Source of the DNA: Bacillota bacterium
GTDB taxonomy: Bacteria; Bacillota; GCA-003054495; Carboxydocellales; JAJZTU01
Assembly: GCA_021848765.1 (NCBI GenBank)
Contig: JAJZTU010000069.1
Location: forward strand, 1 to 12,982
Length of the DNA stretch: 12,982 nt
Reading direction: 5' to 3'
Shown here: positions 7,061-12,982 of the stretch, one piece after another
How the letters are laid out: every line of letters begins with the position of its first letter
How positions within the stretch are numbered: position 1 is the first letter of the stretch
Made by a program: the position numbers and the translations under genes
Notes under the pieces: model-generated
Database searches by the model: none
Seen by the model: the letters and a program-made list of their open reading frames with translations, nothing else
Told to the model about the DNA's origin: nothing

Positions 7061-9298
7061 CTACTGTGCCGGAGGCTGGGCATTAACTGTTACAATGCAA
7101 GTTGCCGTGCGGCTGCCATCAATACTCGTTACGGTGATCGTGGCAGTACCGCTGGCGATGGGTGTTACCACCCCGTTAGATACGGTGACTACACCTTTAT
7201 CGCTGCTGCTCCAGGTGACAGCCCTATTTGCAGCATTACCGGGGGCTACTGCGGCCACCAGGATTTCCGGTTTCCCACCTGCAGTTAAAATTAAACTACT
7301 CTTGTCAAGGGAAACCCCGGTTACTTCCACCCAGGTATCCTTCACAGTCACTGTAGCGGTTTCAGTGAAAGCGCCGTCAACCGTCCTCGCTGTGATGATG
7401 GCTTCACCGGCAGCTTTGGGGGTTACCACACCGTTAGCTACTGTGGCAACTGCCTCATTGCTGCTGGTCCAGGTAACTGCTTTAGTCGAAGCAGTATCCG
7501 GGAATACATTGGCCACCAGCGCAGTGGGTTGGCCCCCTGCTTTTAAGACTAAACTGTTTTGGTCAAGGGTTACCCCGTTTACTGCTACAGAAGAAGAACT
7601 GCTGCCGGAAGAACTGTTAGCAGCTTCGGTCGCCCCTTGAGCCGCATTTTGAATAGCCTCGTTAATGACAGAGGTAATATCAGGGAAGGTTACTGCCGGG
7701 AGTTGAGGTTGCTCCACTACCGGCTGCTGCGGTTGTTGCGGCTGCTGGGGCTGTTGCGGTAGTTGAGGCTGGTTCGGCCGCAGTGCTAACTGCAGGCTCA
7801 CCGGTGGAGGCGGCGGTAATACCGGCTCCCGGTTAGTTTGAATTTCCTGGGCCCGCTCTTTTGCCCACTCCTGCGTCTGTACCCATTCCTGCTTGTCCTG
7901 GACTGTCAGGGGAGCAGGCGGGGCAGGCGGGGCCTGGAACCCAGTTACCTGAGTACTCTGGCCGGCTTGCATGTTTACAACTTGTCCGCCGGAGCTGACC
8001 TCACCTTCACCGGTCAGCAGGTTGGTCCTGAACTGGCCGTCAGGGTACACGATGTTTTCCCAGAAGGTTCCGCGAATGGCTGCCATCCCCCAAGGCATGT
8101 CTACTTTTACCCGTACCCGTTTGGTCTGCTGGGCCTGCCACCAGGGTACGGACTGGCTGTTAGCAACCTTTTTGTCTGTAGCAGTGACTGTTTTGCCTTT
8201 AGCCGCCAGGATTCTAAAAACCCCTGAAGGCAGCACCGGGGAAGAACCGCTCAGACCGTCAACAGAGGCTTTTTTGACCTCCGGCTCCTGCTTGCTGCTT
8301 GTTGTCTCGTAGCTTGTAGCCAGAGCTCCGAACAGTTTACCCTGTTTCAAATCTAAAGCCAGCCATTCCACGGCTGTGCCGGGGCTGCCGTCAGACTTGA
8401 TATAGGACCTGCCCCGGGTTTCTTTGACCTGAAGTTCGGTGTTTTCCTTTAAGAACAAACCGGTTCCGTCGGGGAATGTCACCTCAGCAACACCATCAGG
8501 TCCAATTGCAATAATGTCACCGGCATTAAGCGCAGTACTGTTTTTAATTGCTTCAGGCGTCTGGCTGCCTGCCCTGGTAATTTTCACTGTCCCCTTAACA
8601 ACCTGCAATTTATTGGCCAGGGTAGTTTGGGCCAAAGCGGGGTCTTTAACTAACAATACTCCCAGCACCCGGGCCATGTCGCTCCGGGTAAGCGGGGCAT
8701 CGGGAAGGAACTGTTTTTTGTTAGCTGTGAGTCCGGCCATCCCGGTAGCCAGACCAATTGCTACCGGGCGGGCCGCCCAGTGTTTCGAATTAAGGTCAGC
8801 CAAGGGTGGGAGTTCAACCCCCGGGTCCTGTTGTTTGGAAAGACGCAGAAACAAGGAAAGGCCCTCAGCTCTGGTCATCATGCTTTCAGGCCGGAATTTA
8901 CCGTCCGGATAGCCGCGCAAATAACCTGCGGCAACTGCAGCGTTAATGCTGCCGGCGGCCCAATATTTGGGGCCTACATCACTAAAACGGGCCTTAGCCT
9001 CCCCGGTCTTCAACCCTGCTGCCCTCACGAGTAAAACAGCTGCTTCAGCCCGGGTTACCCGGGCCGTAGGATGAAAGGTTTTATCCGGAAAGCCCTTTAA
9101 CAACTCCTGGTTGGCAAGATAGTTAATAAACAAAATGTTGCTGTCCTTGGGACTTACATCCTTGAAAAGTGAAGTAATTCCATTTGCCGGTGTTGTTTGC
9201 CCGGCCGCAGCCTGCTCGGCATAAGCCGGTACAATGCCGGTCAAAAGAAAACTCAAGACCAGCCCGTAGACCAATACCACCCTGCTAAATCGTCTCAT
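7061..9298 (-). CDS. SLH-anchored, FecR-like and Big_2 (Ig-like) cell-surface protein
   Basis: A 745-residue cell-surface protein. The ATG at 9296-9298 is preceded by GGAGGGGG at a nine-base distance; a TTG seven codons earlier is less likely. Residues 1-27 are a signal peptide (cut after PAYA). Three SLH motifs follow (about 43-96, 104-155, 165-217), which normally bind pyruvylated cell-wall polymer. A FecR-like fold begins at about 230 (VVKGTVKI, then DGVAEVTFPDGT) and resumes at about 394 with the hallmark WGMAAIRGTFW, so a stretch of about 95 residues is inserted within it. A Pro/Gln-rich linker (about 456-535) and a Ser-rich stretch lead to two Big_2 Ig-like domains (573-653 and 659-739). 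It is the first gene of the operon. FecR-like proteins transmit envelope signals, so a sensing or scaffolding role next to the CHASE2 cyclase is a reasonable inference. It could instead be mainly structural. Confidence 0.9.
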   Translation of the reverse strand: MRRFSRVVLVYGLVLSFLLTGIVPAYAEQAAAGQTTPANGITSLFKDVSPKDSNILFINYLANQELLKGFPDKTFHPTARVTRAEAAVLLVRAAGLKTGEAKARFSDVGPKYWAAGSINAAVAAGYLRGYPDGKFRPESMMTRAEGLSLFLRLSKQQDPGVELPPLADLNSKHWAARPVAIGLATGMAGLTANKKQFLPDAPLTRSDMARVLGVLLVKDPALAQTTLANKLQVVKGTVKITRAGSQTPEAIKNSTALNAGDIIAIGPDGVAEVTFPDGTGLFLKENTELQVKETRGRSYIKSDGSPGTAVEWLALDLKQGKLFGALATSYETTSSKQEPEVKKASVDGLSGSSPVLPSGVFRILAAKGKTVTATDKKVANSQSVPWWQAQQTKRVRVKVDMPWGMAAIRGTFWENIVYPDGQFRTNLLTGEGEVSSGGQVVNMQAGQSTQVTGFQAPPAPPAPLTVQDKQEWVQTQEWAKERAQEIQTNREPVLPPPPPVSLQLALRPNQPQLPQQPQQPQQPQQPVVEQPQLPAVTFPDITSVINEAIQNAAQGATEAANSSSGSSSSSVAVNGVTLDQNSLVLKAGGQPTALVANVFPDTASTKAVTWTSSNEAVATVANGVVTPKAAGEAIITARTVDGAFTETATVTVKDTWVEVTGVSLDKSSLILTAGGKPEILVAAVAPGNAANRAVTWSSSDKGVVTVSNGVVTPIASGTATITVTSIDGSRTATCIVTVNAQPPAQ
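7697..7762 (-). repeat. Pro-Gln-Gln microrepeat in the linker of the SLH protein
   Basis: Tandem PQQ triplets, after LPQQP and before VVEQPQLP, are encoded by near-repeated nine-base units rich in CAG, CAA and CCG. The stretch lies between the FecR-like region and the Big_2 domains and probably forms an extended wall-spanning linker. Nine-base units could change in number by slippage without breaking the frame. Confidence 0.75.
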
Positions 9299-9327
9299 TT
9301 TTGCTTGCCCCCTCCGCAACCATAAAA

Positions 9328-9357
9328 ATAATGCAATAATTCGTCATTTATTGTCGA
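9328..9357 (-). promoter_or_regulatory. Candidate promoter of the SLH/cyclase/HD-GYP operon
   Basis: On the minus strand TCGACA (9352-9357, one mismatch to the -35 consensus) is 18 bases from CATTAT (9328-9333, a weak -10). The -10 lies about 30 bases before the chosen start of the SLH gene. It is the best pair I can see downstream of the phosphorylase terminator hairpin. Confidence 0.35.
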
Positions 9358-9360
9358 ATT
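9338..9360. promoter_or_regulatory. 23-bp inverted repeat with two opposed Spo0A-box-like cores
   Basis: The arms AATTCGTCA (9338-9346) and TGTCGAATT (9352-9360) are inverted copies with one mismatch and a five-base spacer. Each contains the Spo0A core TGNCGAA: TGACGAA on the minus strand (9340-9346) and TGTCGAA on the plus strand (9352-9358). The site covers the -35 and most of the spacer of the candidate operon promoter, a suitable place for a repressor or for Spo0A. Confidence 0.5.
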
Positions 9361-9376
9361 GTAATAAATAGGCTAA

Positions 9377-9401
9377 AGACCCACTGCTCCGCAGTAGGTC
9401 T
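9377..9401 (-). terminator. Hairpin, probable terminator of the phosphorylase gene
   Basis: AGACC and ACTGC (9377-9381, 9383-9387) pair with GCAGT and GGTCT (9391-9395, 9397-9401) around a three-base loop, with one C/A mismatch. On the minus strand it lies 83 bases after the phosphorylase stop and is followed by TTAGCCTATTTATTA, a broken T-rich tail. It separates the phosphorylase transcript from the SLH operon. Confidence 0.6.
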
Positions 9402-9429
9402 AAATTTAAATTGTTGCTTAATTTTGAGT

Positions 9430-9440
9430 TTTTCGACATA
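9430..9440 (-). promoter_or_regulatory. Spo0A-box-like site upstream of the SLH operon
   Basis: The minus strand reads TATGTCGAAAA, 10 of 11 bases identical to the textbook 0A box TTTGTCGAAAA. It lies in the gap after the phosphorylase gene, about 80 bases upstream of the paired boxes at 9338-9360. Confidence 0.45.
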
Positions 9441-9483
9441 AAGAATGAATTTCCTGCTCTTAAGCTGGTTAAATTTGTCGTTT

Positions 9484-11919
9484 TTAATGATTGTCACCGA
9501 TTTTCCAAATACCTGTCGCATATTGGGCAATAGTCCGGTCGCTGGAGAACCTACCGGCATGGGCAATGTTGGTGATACTTATCCCGGACCAGCGCTGCAA
9601 ATCCCGGTAAAGATTATTGATCCGGTTCTGGGCTTCAACGTAGGAGCTAAAATCCTTTAGCACAAAAAACTCGTCATTGTGAGCCAACAGCCCGTGATAT
9701 ATGTTGCTGAACTCCTCCCTGCTGACCCGTAAAAAGCCGTCGGTCAGTTGGTCCACCACCCGTTTGACCCGTTCATCCTGATTGTACAGCTTCCGTGAAC
9801 TATACCCGCCATTTTGATAATACTCCAGAACTTCCTCGCAGGTGAGTCCGAAGAAAATGATGTTATCATCACCCACAGCTTCTCCAATTTCAATGTTCGC
9901 CCCATCCCGGGTGCCAAGGGTAACCGCACCGTTAAGCATGAACTTCATATTCCCTGTTCCCGAGGCCTCTTTACCCGCAGTGGAAATTTGCTGGCTGACA
10001 TCGGCAGCGGGAATGATCAACTCTGCCAAAGATACCTGGTAGTTTTCCATAAAGACAACTTTAAGTTTATCTTTTATCCTCGGATCATTGTTGACCAGGT
10101 CGGCTAAGGTATTGATGAGCTTAATAATGGCCTTGGCCTGGTAGTAACCCGGAGCAGCCTTGCCTCCAAAGATAAAGGTGCGCGGAACTATATCCAATTC
10201 CGGGTTGGCCAGCAAGCGGTTATATAAATCCATGATTTGCAGCACATTTAATAACTGGCGTTTATAGGCATGGATTCGCTTCACTTGAACATCAAAAATT
10301 GAATGGGCATCTACATTAAGGCCATACCTGTCCCGGATAAACCGGGCCAGGTTGACCTTGTTCTGCAATTTGACTTGGGCAACTTTTGCCTGGAAAACAG
10401 CATCGACCGCATATTTGCGCAAATCAACCAATTCGGATGGATGTTTAATCCAGGCCGGCCCAATGGCTTCGGTAATTAAGCCGGCCAGGCCGGGATTGGC
10501 TTTTACCAGCCAGCGGCGGTGGGTAATCCCATTGGTCTTGTTGTTAAACTTATATGGATAAAACTCACAAAAATCCTTCATCTCTTTTTTCTTGAGAATA
10601 CCGGTGTGGATTTTAGCCACTCCGTTGACACTGTAGCTGCCAACTGTGGCCAGGTGGGCCATTTTAACATAGCCGTCAGCCACAATCGCCATGGCATGAA
10701 TTTTGTCCCAATTGCCGGGATATTTGTTCCACAACTCCCGGCAAAAACGCTCGTTAATTTCCTCAACTATCATGTAAATCCTTGGTAAAAGGGATTTAAA
10801 CATCTCCACCGGCCACTTTTCCAATGCTTCAGCTAAGATGGTGTGGTTGGTGTAGGAGATGGTGTTGGTAGTAATCTGCCAGGCCTCATCCCACCCTAAG
10901 CCTTCTTCATCCATAAGAATGCGCATCAACTCCGGAATGGCCAGGACCGGGTGAGTATCATTGACGTGTATAGCCACCTTATCAGGAAAATCCCGCCAGG
11001 ATGGCCCGGACTGCTCGAATTGTTTCTTAAAATGGCGCACTATGCTCTGCACCCCGGCGGATACAAAAAAGTATTGCTGCTTCAGCCTGAGTTCCCTGCC
11101 CTGGTAGTTATTGTCATCAGGGTAGAGCACCTGGGAAATGGACTCCACCTCGTACTTGTACTCCACAGCCTTTAGATGATCTCCGCGGTTGAAACTGGCA
11201 AAGTCAAAGTCCGTTTTAGCCGCCTCGGCATTCCAGAGTCTCAGGTTGTTTACCGTACCGTTCTGATAGCCGATAACCGGCAGGTCATAAGGAACGGCCA
11301 ACACCGGATCATAGTTTTCCTGAATAAAGGCCAACCGGCCCTCACTGTCCTCCACCCGCACAGCGCCGCCGAACTTCACTACCACAGCTTTATCCGCCTT
11401 GCGCGTTTCCCACACATTGCCTTCTTTCAGCCAATTCTCAGGTAATTCCACCTGATAACCGTTAATGATTTTTTGCTCGAACAATCCATATTTGTACCTG
11501 ATGCCACAGCCATGACCGGGCAAATTGAGGGAAGCCAGGGAATCCAGAAAACAGGCGGCCAAACGGCCCAAGCCGCCATTACCCAGCCCGGCATCTGCCT
11601 CCATCTTTTCCAGTTCATTGAGGTCAATCCCCAGTTCCTGCAAAGCCTCCTCCCAAACATTACCCCAATTCAGGTTTAGCAGGTTATTACCCAGCATCCT
11701 GCCCAGCATGAATTCCATGGAAAAGTAATAGACCTGTTTTAATTCCTGTTGTTTGCACCGGACCCTGGTGGTAATCCAGCTCTTATTAATGGCTTCTTTT
11801 ACCAAGCAGCCCAAAGCTTGATATTTATCCAGGGCGGTGGCTTCCTCCAAGGTCTTGCCATACATGGCTTGTAATTTTAAAATAAAGGCTTGTTTGAGGT
11901 TTTCTTTATCAGAAAACAT
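9484..11919 (-). CDS. glgP: Glycogen/starch/alpha-glucan phosphorylase
   Basis: An 811-residue cytoplasmic enzyme that removes terminal glucose from alpha-1,4-glucans with phosphate to give glucose 1-phosphate, using pyridoxal phosphate. Full length for the family. The ATG at 11917-11919 follows AAGGGGG by about seven bases. Family landmarks are in order: YYFSMEFMLGR (64-74), EADAGLGNGGLGRLAACFLDS (107-127), HVNDTHP (318-324), NGITHRRWL (463-471), VKRIHAYKRQLLN (546-558) and the cofactor motif KEASGTGNMKF (650-660), in which K659 should carry pyridoxal phosphate. No allosteric N-terminal extension is present. No other glycogen gene lies in the window, so it is a single-gene unit with its own terminator. 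Substrate preference between glycogen and maltodextrin cannot be read from the sequence. Confidence 0.97.
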   Translation of the reverse strand: MFSDKENLKQAFILKLQAMYGKTLEEATALDKYQALGCLVKEAINKSWITTRVRCKQQELKQVYYFSMEFMLGRMLGNNLLNLNWGNVWEEALQELGIDLNELEKMEADAGLGNGGLGRLAACFLDSLASLNLPGHGCGIRYKYGLFEQKIINGYQVELPENWLKEGNVWETRKADKAVVVKFGGAVRVEDSEGRLAFIQENYDPVLAVPYDLPVIGYQNGTVNNLRLWNAEAAKTDFDFASFNRGDHLKAVEYKYEVESISQVLYPDDNNYQGRELRLKQQYFFVSAGVQSIVRHFKKQFEQSGPSWRDFPDKVAIHVNDTHPVLAIPELMRILMDEEGLGWDEAWQITTNTISYTNHTILAEALEKWPVEMFKSLLPRIYMIVEEINERFCRELWNKYPGNWDKIHAMAIVADGYVKMAHLATVGSYSVNGVAKIHTGILKKKEMKDFCEFYPYKFNNKTNGITHRRWLVKANPGLAGLITEAIGPAWIKHPSELVDLRKYAVDAVFQAKVAQVKLQNKVNLARFIRDRYGLNVDAHSIFDVQVKRIHAYKRQLLNVLQIMDLYNRLLANPELDIVPRTFIFGGKAAPGYYQAKAIIKLINTLADLVNNDPRIKDKLKVVFMENYQVSLAELIIPAADVSQQISTAGKEASGTGNMKFMLNGAVTLGTRDGANIEIGEAVGDDNIIFFGLTCEEVLEYYQNGGYSSRKLYNQDERVKRVVDQLTDGFLRVSREEFSNIYHGLLAHNDEFFVLKDFSSYVEAQNRINNLYRDLQRWSGISITNIAHAGRFSSDRTIAQYATGIWKIGDNH

Positions 11920-11999
11920 TCGCTTCCCCCTTGTAACTTAGATTAGCTCCTCGTATTTTTAAACGTATAGTTTATATATCGGAGGTTTTACAAAATTGC

Positions 12000-12026
12000 A
12001 TTATATCTAAGCAGGTAAGTTTACAA
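12000..12026 (-). promoter_or_regulatory. Candidate promoter of the phosphorylase gene
   Basis: On the minus strand a perfect TATAAT (12000-12005) is preceded by TTGTAA (12021-12026) at a short 15-base spacing, or by TTTTGT (12023-12028) at 17. It would give a leader of about 75 bases. The good -10 supports it; the -35 is weak. Confidence 0.4.
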
Positions 12027-12040
12027 AATATTAATATTTT
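12025..12040. repeat. Perfect 16-bp AT-only palindrome between divergent genes
   Basis: AAAATATT is followed directly by its reverse complement AATATTTT. It overlaps the candidate -35 region of the phosphorylase promoter and lies between the two divergent transcription units. It could be a regulator site or simply an AT-rich, easily melted segment. Confidence 0.5.
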
Positions 12041-12049
12041 AATGGAAAA

Positions 12050-12085
12050 AGCACCCCATGTTAATGGAGATGCTATTGTCTTTTT
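12050..12085 (+). other. Small hairpin followed by a T-run upstream of the tetR promoter
   Basis: AGCA (12050-12053) and CCAT (12056-12059) pair with ATGG (12064-12067) and TGCT (12071-12074) around a GTTA loop, and five T's follow at 12081-12085. It resembles a weak plus-strand terminator, but no plus-strand gene precedes it. Its purpose is unclear. Confidence 0.3.
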
Positions 12086-12104
12086 GAAGTTCCTGCTGTT
12101 TATA

Positions 12105-12134
12105 TTGACAAATATGCTGTGATTGTGATAGATT
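12105..12134 (+). promoter_or_regulatory. Sigma-A-type promoter of the TetR-family gene
   Basis: A consensus TTGACA (12105-12110) is followed after 18 bases by TAGATT (12129-12134). The predicted transcription start near 12141 lies about 36 bases before the ATG. Confidence 0.7.
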
Positions 12135-12135
12135 T

Positions 12136-12155
12136 TTTACTAACCGGATGGTAAA
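12136..12155. promoter_or_regulatory. Candidate TetR operator (palindrome centred on CCGG)
   Basis: TTTACTAACC (12136-12145) and GGATGGTAAA (12146-12155) are inverted copies with 8 of 10 positions paired. The site starts just after the -10 and covers the predicted transcription start. This is the classic position for a TetR-family protein repressing its own gene. The size and dyad suit a TetR dimer; binding is inferred. Confidence 0.6.
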
Positions 12156-12176
12156 CTTTAGAGGGGAAACATTTCT

Positions 12177-12746
12177 ATGAGTCTACGCAAAGAAAAAATC
12201 ATCGAAGCAGCGGTTGAACTCTTTGAAGAAAAGGGATACACCGCCACCAGCGTCCAGGATATCGCTGACAAACTGGGTTTTACCAAGGCCGCACTTTATT
12301 ACTATATTCAAAGCAAGGAAGAAGTCTTGTGGGAAATCTTCGACAAGACGATGACTACCGCGGAACGGCGTATGCAGGAATTAATGAATCAGGACATGTC
12401 CGTGGTGGAGAGAATTAAAAAAATAATCTATAACCACATCATGAACGTGCGTGACGAAGCGCCATATATGGTCATTTTTTTTACGGAAAGGGCGCACTTG
12501 CCCGCCGGGAGGTTAGAAGAGATTAACGCCCGCCGGCGTAGTTACGAGGAAAAAATCGCGGCTGTAATCCGGGATGGTGTTACTCAGGGAGTGTTGGAAC
12601 CCCTTGATGTCCTCCCCACAGTGTACGGAATTCTCGGCATGTGTAACTGGATGTATCACTGGTATAACCCCAAAGGTCCCTGTTCTCCGGAAGATATCGC
12701 CGAATTATACTCGCAAATAATTCTACGGGGTATCCTTAAGAAATAG
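12177..12746 (+). CDS. TetR-family transcriptional regulator, KstR2-like (probable acyl-CoA-responsive)
   Basis: A 189-residue DNA-binding repressor. The ATG at 12177 follows GAGGGG (12161-12166) by ten bases. The N-terminal TetR domain (about 6-52) contains the helix-turn-helix TSVQDIADKLGFTKAALYYY (24-43) followed by SKEEVL. The C-terminal ligand domain includes FFTERAHLPAGR (101-112), ARRRSYEE (118-125), and a tail reading GMCNWMYHWYNPKG (154-167) and SPEDIAELYSQIILRG (170-185). That tail is typical of KstR2/FadR-like TetR proteins that respond to acyl-CoA thioesters and control fatty-acid or related catabolism; the ligand here is inferred. A palindrome over its own promoter suggests self-repression. 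Its usual catabolic neighbours are not in view: an insertion element starts just downstream and a phosphorylase gene lies upstream on the other strand. Confidence 0.93.
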   Translation: MSLRKEKIIEAAVELFEEKGYTATSVQDIADKLGFTKAALYYYIQSKEEVLWEIFDKTMTTAERRMQELMNQDMSVVERIKKIIYNHIMNVRDEAPYMVIFFTERAHLPAGRLEEINARRRSYEEKIAAVIRDGVTQGVLEPLDVLPTVYGILGMCNWMYHWYNPKGPCSPEDIAELYSQIILRGILKK

Positions 12747-12789
12747 CCGAAAAAATAAACCAAAAGAAGCGAGCCGTTTAACCTAACTT

Positions 12790-12847
12790 GGCAAGAATTC
12801 TCCCGCCTCTAAAAGAAGTGAAGGCGGGGGATGAATTGCCATTTTTT
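12790..12847 (+). terminator. Hairpin plus T-run at the insertion-element left end
   Basis: GGCAA (12790-12794) and CCCGCCT (12802-12808) pair with AGGCGGG (12822-12828) and TTGCC (12836-12840), with an internal loop and a 13-base apical loop. Six T's follow at 12842-12847. It fits both the subterminal hairpin of an IS605-family element and a terminator shielding the element from tetR read-through. Confidence 0.6.
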
Positions 12848-12848
12848 G

Positions 12849-12877
12849 TTGTTTCCCGAACCTATATTTGGTATAAT
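12849..12877 (+). promoter_or_regulatory. Promoter of tnpB
   Basis: TTGTTT (12849-12854) and a perfect TATAAT (12872-12877) are separated by exactly 17 bases. The transcript would start about 25 bases before the tnpB start codon. Confidence 0.65.
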
Positions 12878-12909
12878 GGGAGTAGAGAGTTACCAAAGGT
12901 GGTGAACTT

Positions 12910-12982
12910 GTGCAGACTACCTACTCATTCAGAATATATCCCTCCAAAGAGCAGGAAGACTTGCTGAACCAAACTATTGAGC
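12910..12982 (+). CDS. tnpB: TnpB (IS200/IS605 OrfB), RNA-guided nuclease-type protein, N-terminal fragment
   Basis: Only the first 24 codons are in the window. The start is GTG at 12910-12912 after AAAGGTGGTGA (12895-12905). The peptide opens MQTTYSFRIYPSKEQEDLLN, matching the very conserved TnpB opening of aromatic-K/R-F/Y-R-I/L-Y-P-x-x-x-Q. TnpB proteins are ancestors of Cas12 and are guided by an RNA from the element's right end; they cut DNA at the vacated donor site and so favour retention of the element. The RuvC-like catalytic residues lie outside the window, so activity cannot be judged. Confidence 0.85.
   Translation, partial: MQTTYSFRIYPSKEQEDLLNQTIE

Larger units (their letters stand above)
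12790..12982 (+). mobile_element. IS200/IS605-type (tnpB-bearing) insertion element, left part
   Basis: The segment combines a subterminal hairpin (12790-12840), a strong promoter and the start of a TnpB reading frame. These elements lack terminal inverted repeats and carry hairpins near their ends instead. The exact left boundary cannot be placed from this end alone; I set it at the hairpin, 43 bases after the tetR stop, but it could lie somewhat upstream. No tnpA is visible on the left, so it may be a tnpB-only (IS1341-like) copy, with the rest beyond the window. Confidence 0.7.

Noticed and set aside
7095..7640. Plus-strand open frame of 181 codons rich in Val, Thr and Ala
   Set aside because: It mirrors the Big_2 repeats of the SLH gene on the opposite strand; the repetitive look comes from those repeats.
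7697..7762. Low-complexity triplet tract as a possible assembly or non-coding satellite repeat
   Set aside because: It stays in frame and gives a Pro/Gln linker typical of wall proteins.
9348..9566. Minus-strand frame of 72 codons overlapping the end of glgP
   Set aside because: Out of frame within glgP, crosses the terminator hairpin and has no RBS or recognisable product.

Overview
The window looks like chromosome from a Gram-positive, probably anaerobic and spore-forming member of the Firmicutes; the Desulfotomaculum/Pelotomaculum group (Peptococcaceae) is my best guess. The grounds are strong GGAGG-type ribosome binding sites, sigma-A-like promoters, GTG and TTG starts, an S-layer-homology (SLH) surface protein, Spo0A-box-like sites and a KstR2-like TetR regulator. 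Base composition is moderate; the leucine-rich-repeat gene looks AT-richer than the cyclase gene. No rRNA, tRNA or CRISPR array was seen.

Layout from left to right. (1) 1-191, minus: the 5' end of a Hanks-type protein-kinase-like gene lacking the expected nucleotide-binding residues. It is preceded by a possible five-codon leader ORF. A hairpin at 304-336 separates it from the next gene. (2) 440-3388, minus: a large secreted protein with seven propeller-type repeats followed by nine internalin-like leucine-rich repeats. (3) 3522-9298, minus: four closely spaced genes in transcription order SLH/FecR/Big_2 surface protein, CHASE2 class III adenylate cyclase, DUF3307 membrane protein and GAF/HD-GYP phosphodiesterase. 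The repeat protein of (2) follows after 133 bases that contain an inverted repeat. (4) 9484-11919, minus: a complete glycogen/alpha-glucan phosphorylase with its own terminator hairpin. (5) 12177-12746, plus: a TetR-family regulator transcribed divergently from the phosphorylase, with a clear promoter and a palindromic candidate operator. (6) 12790 to the end, plus: the left part of an IS200/IS605-type element with a hairpin, a promoter and the first 24 codons of tnpB.

The most interesting part is the operon in (3). A cell-wall-bound FecR-like protein would sit outside the membrane beside the extracellular CHASE2 sensor of a cyclase, and the same transcript encodes a canonical HD-GYP enzyme that would degrade cyclic di-GMP. 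This looks like an envelope-sensing cassette joining two nucleotide second messengers, possibly under Spo0A control and possibly acting on the secreted repeat protein downstream. The domain calls rest on visible motifs; the functional link is inference.
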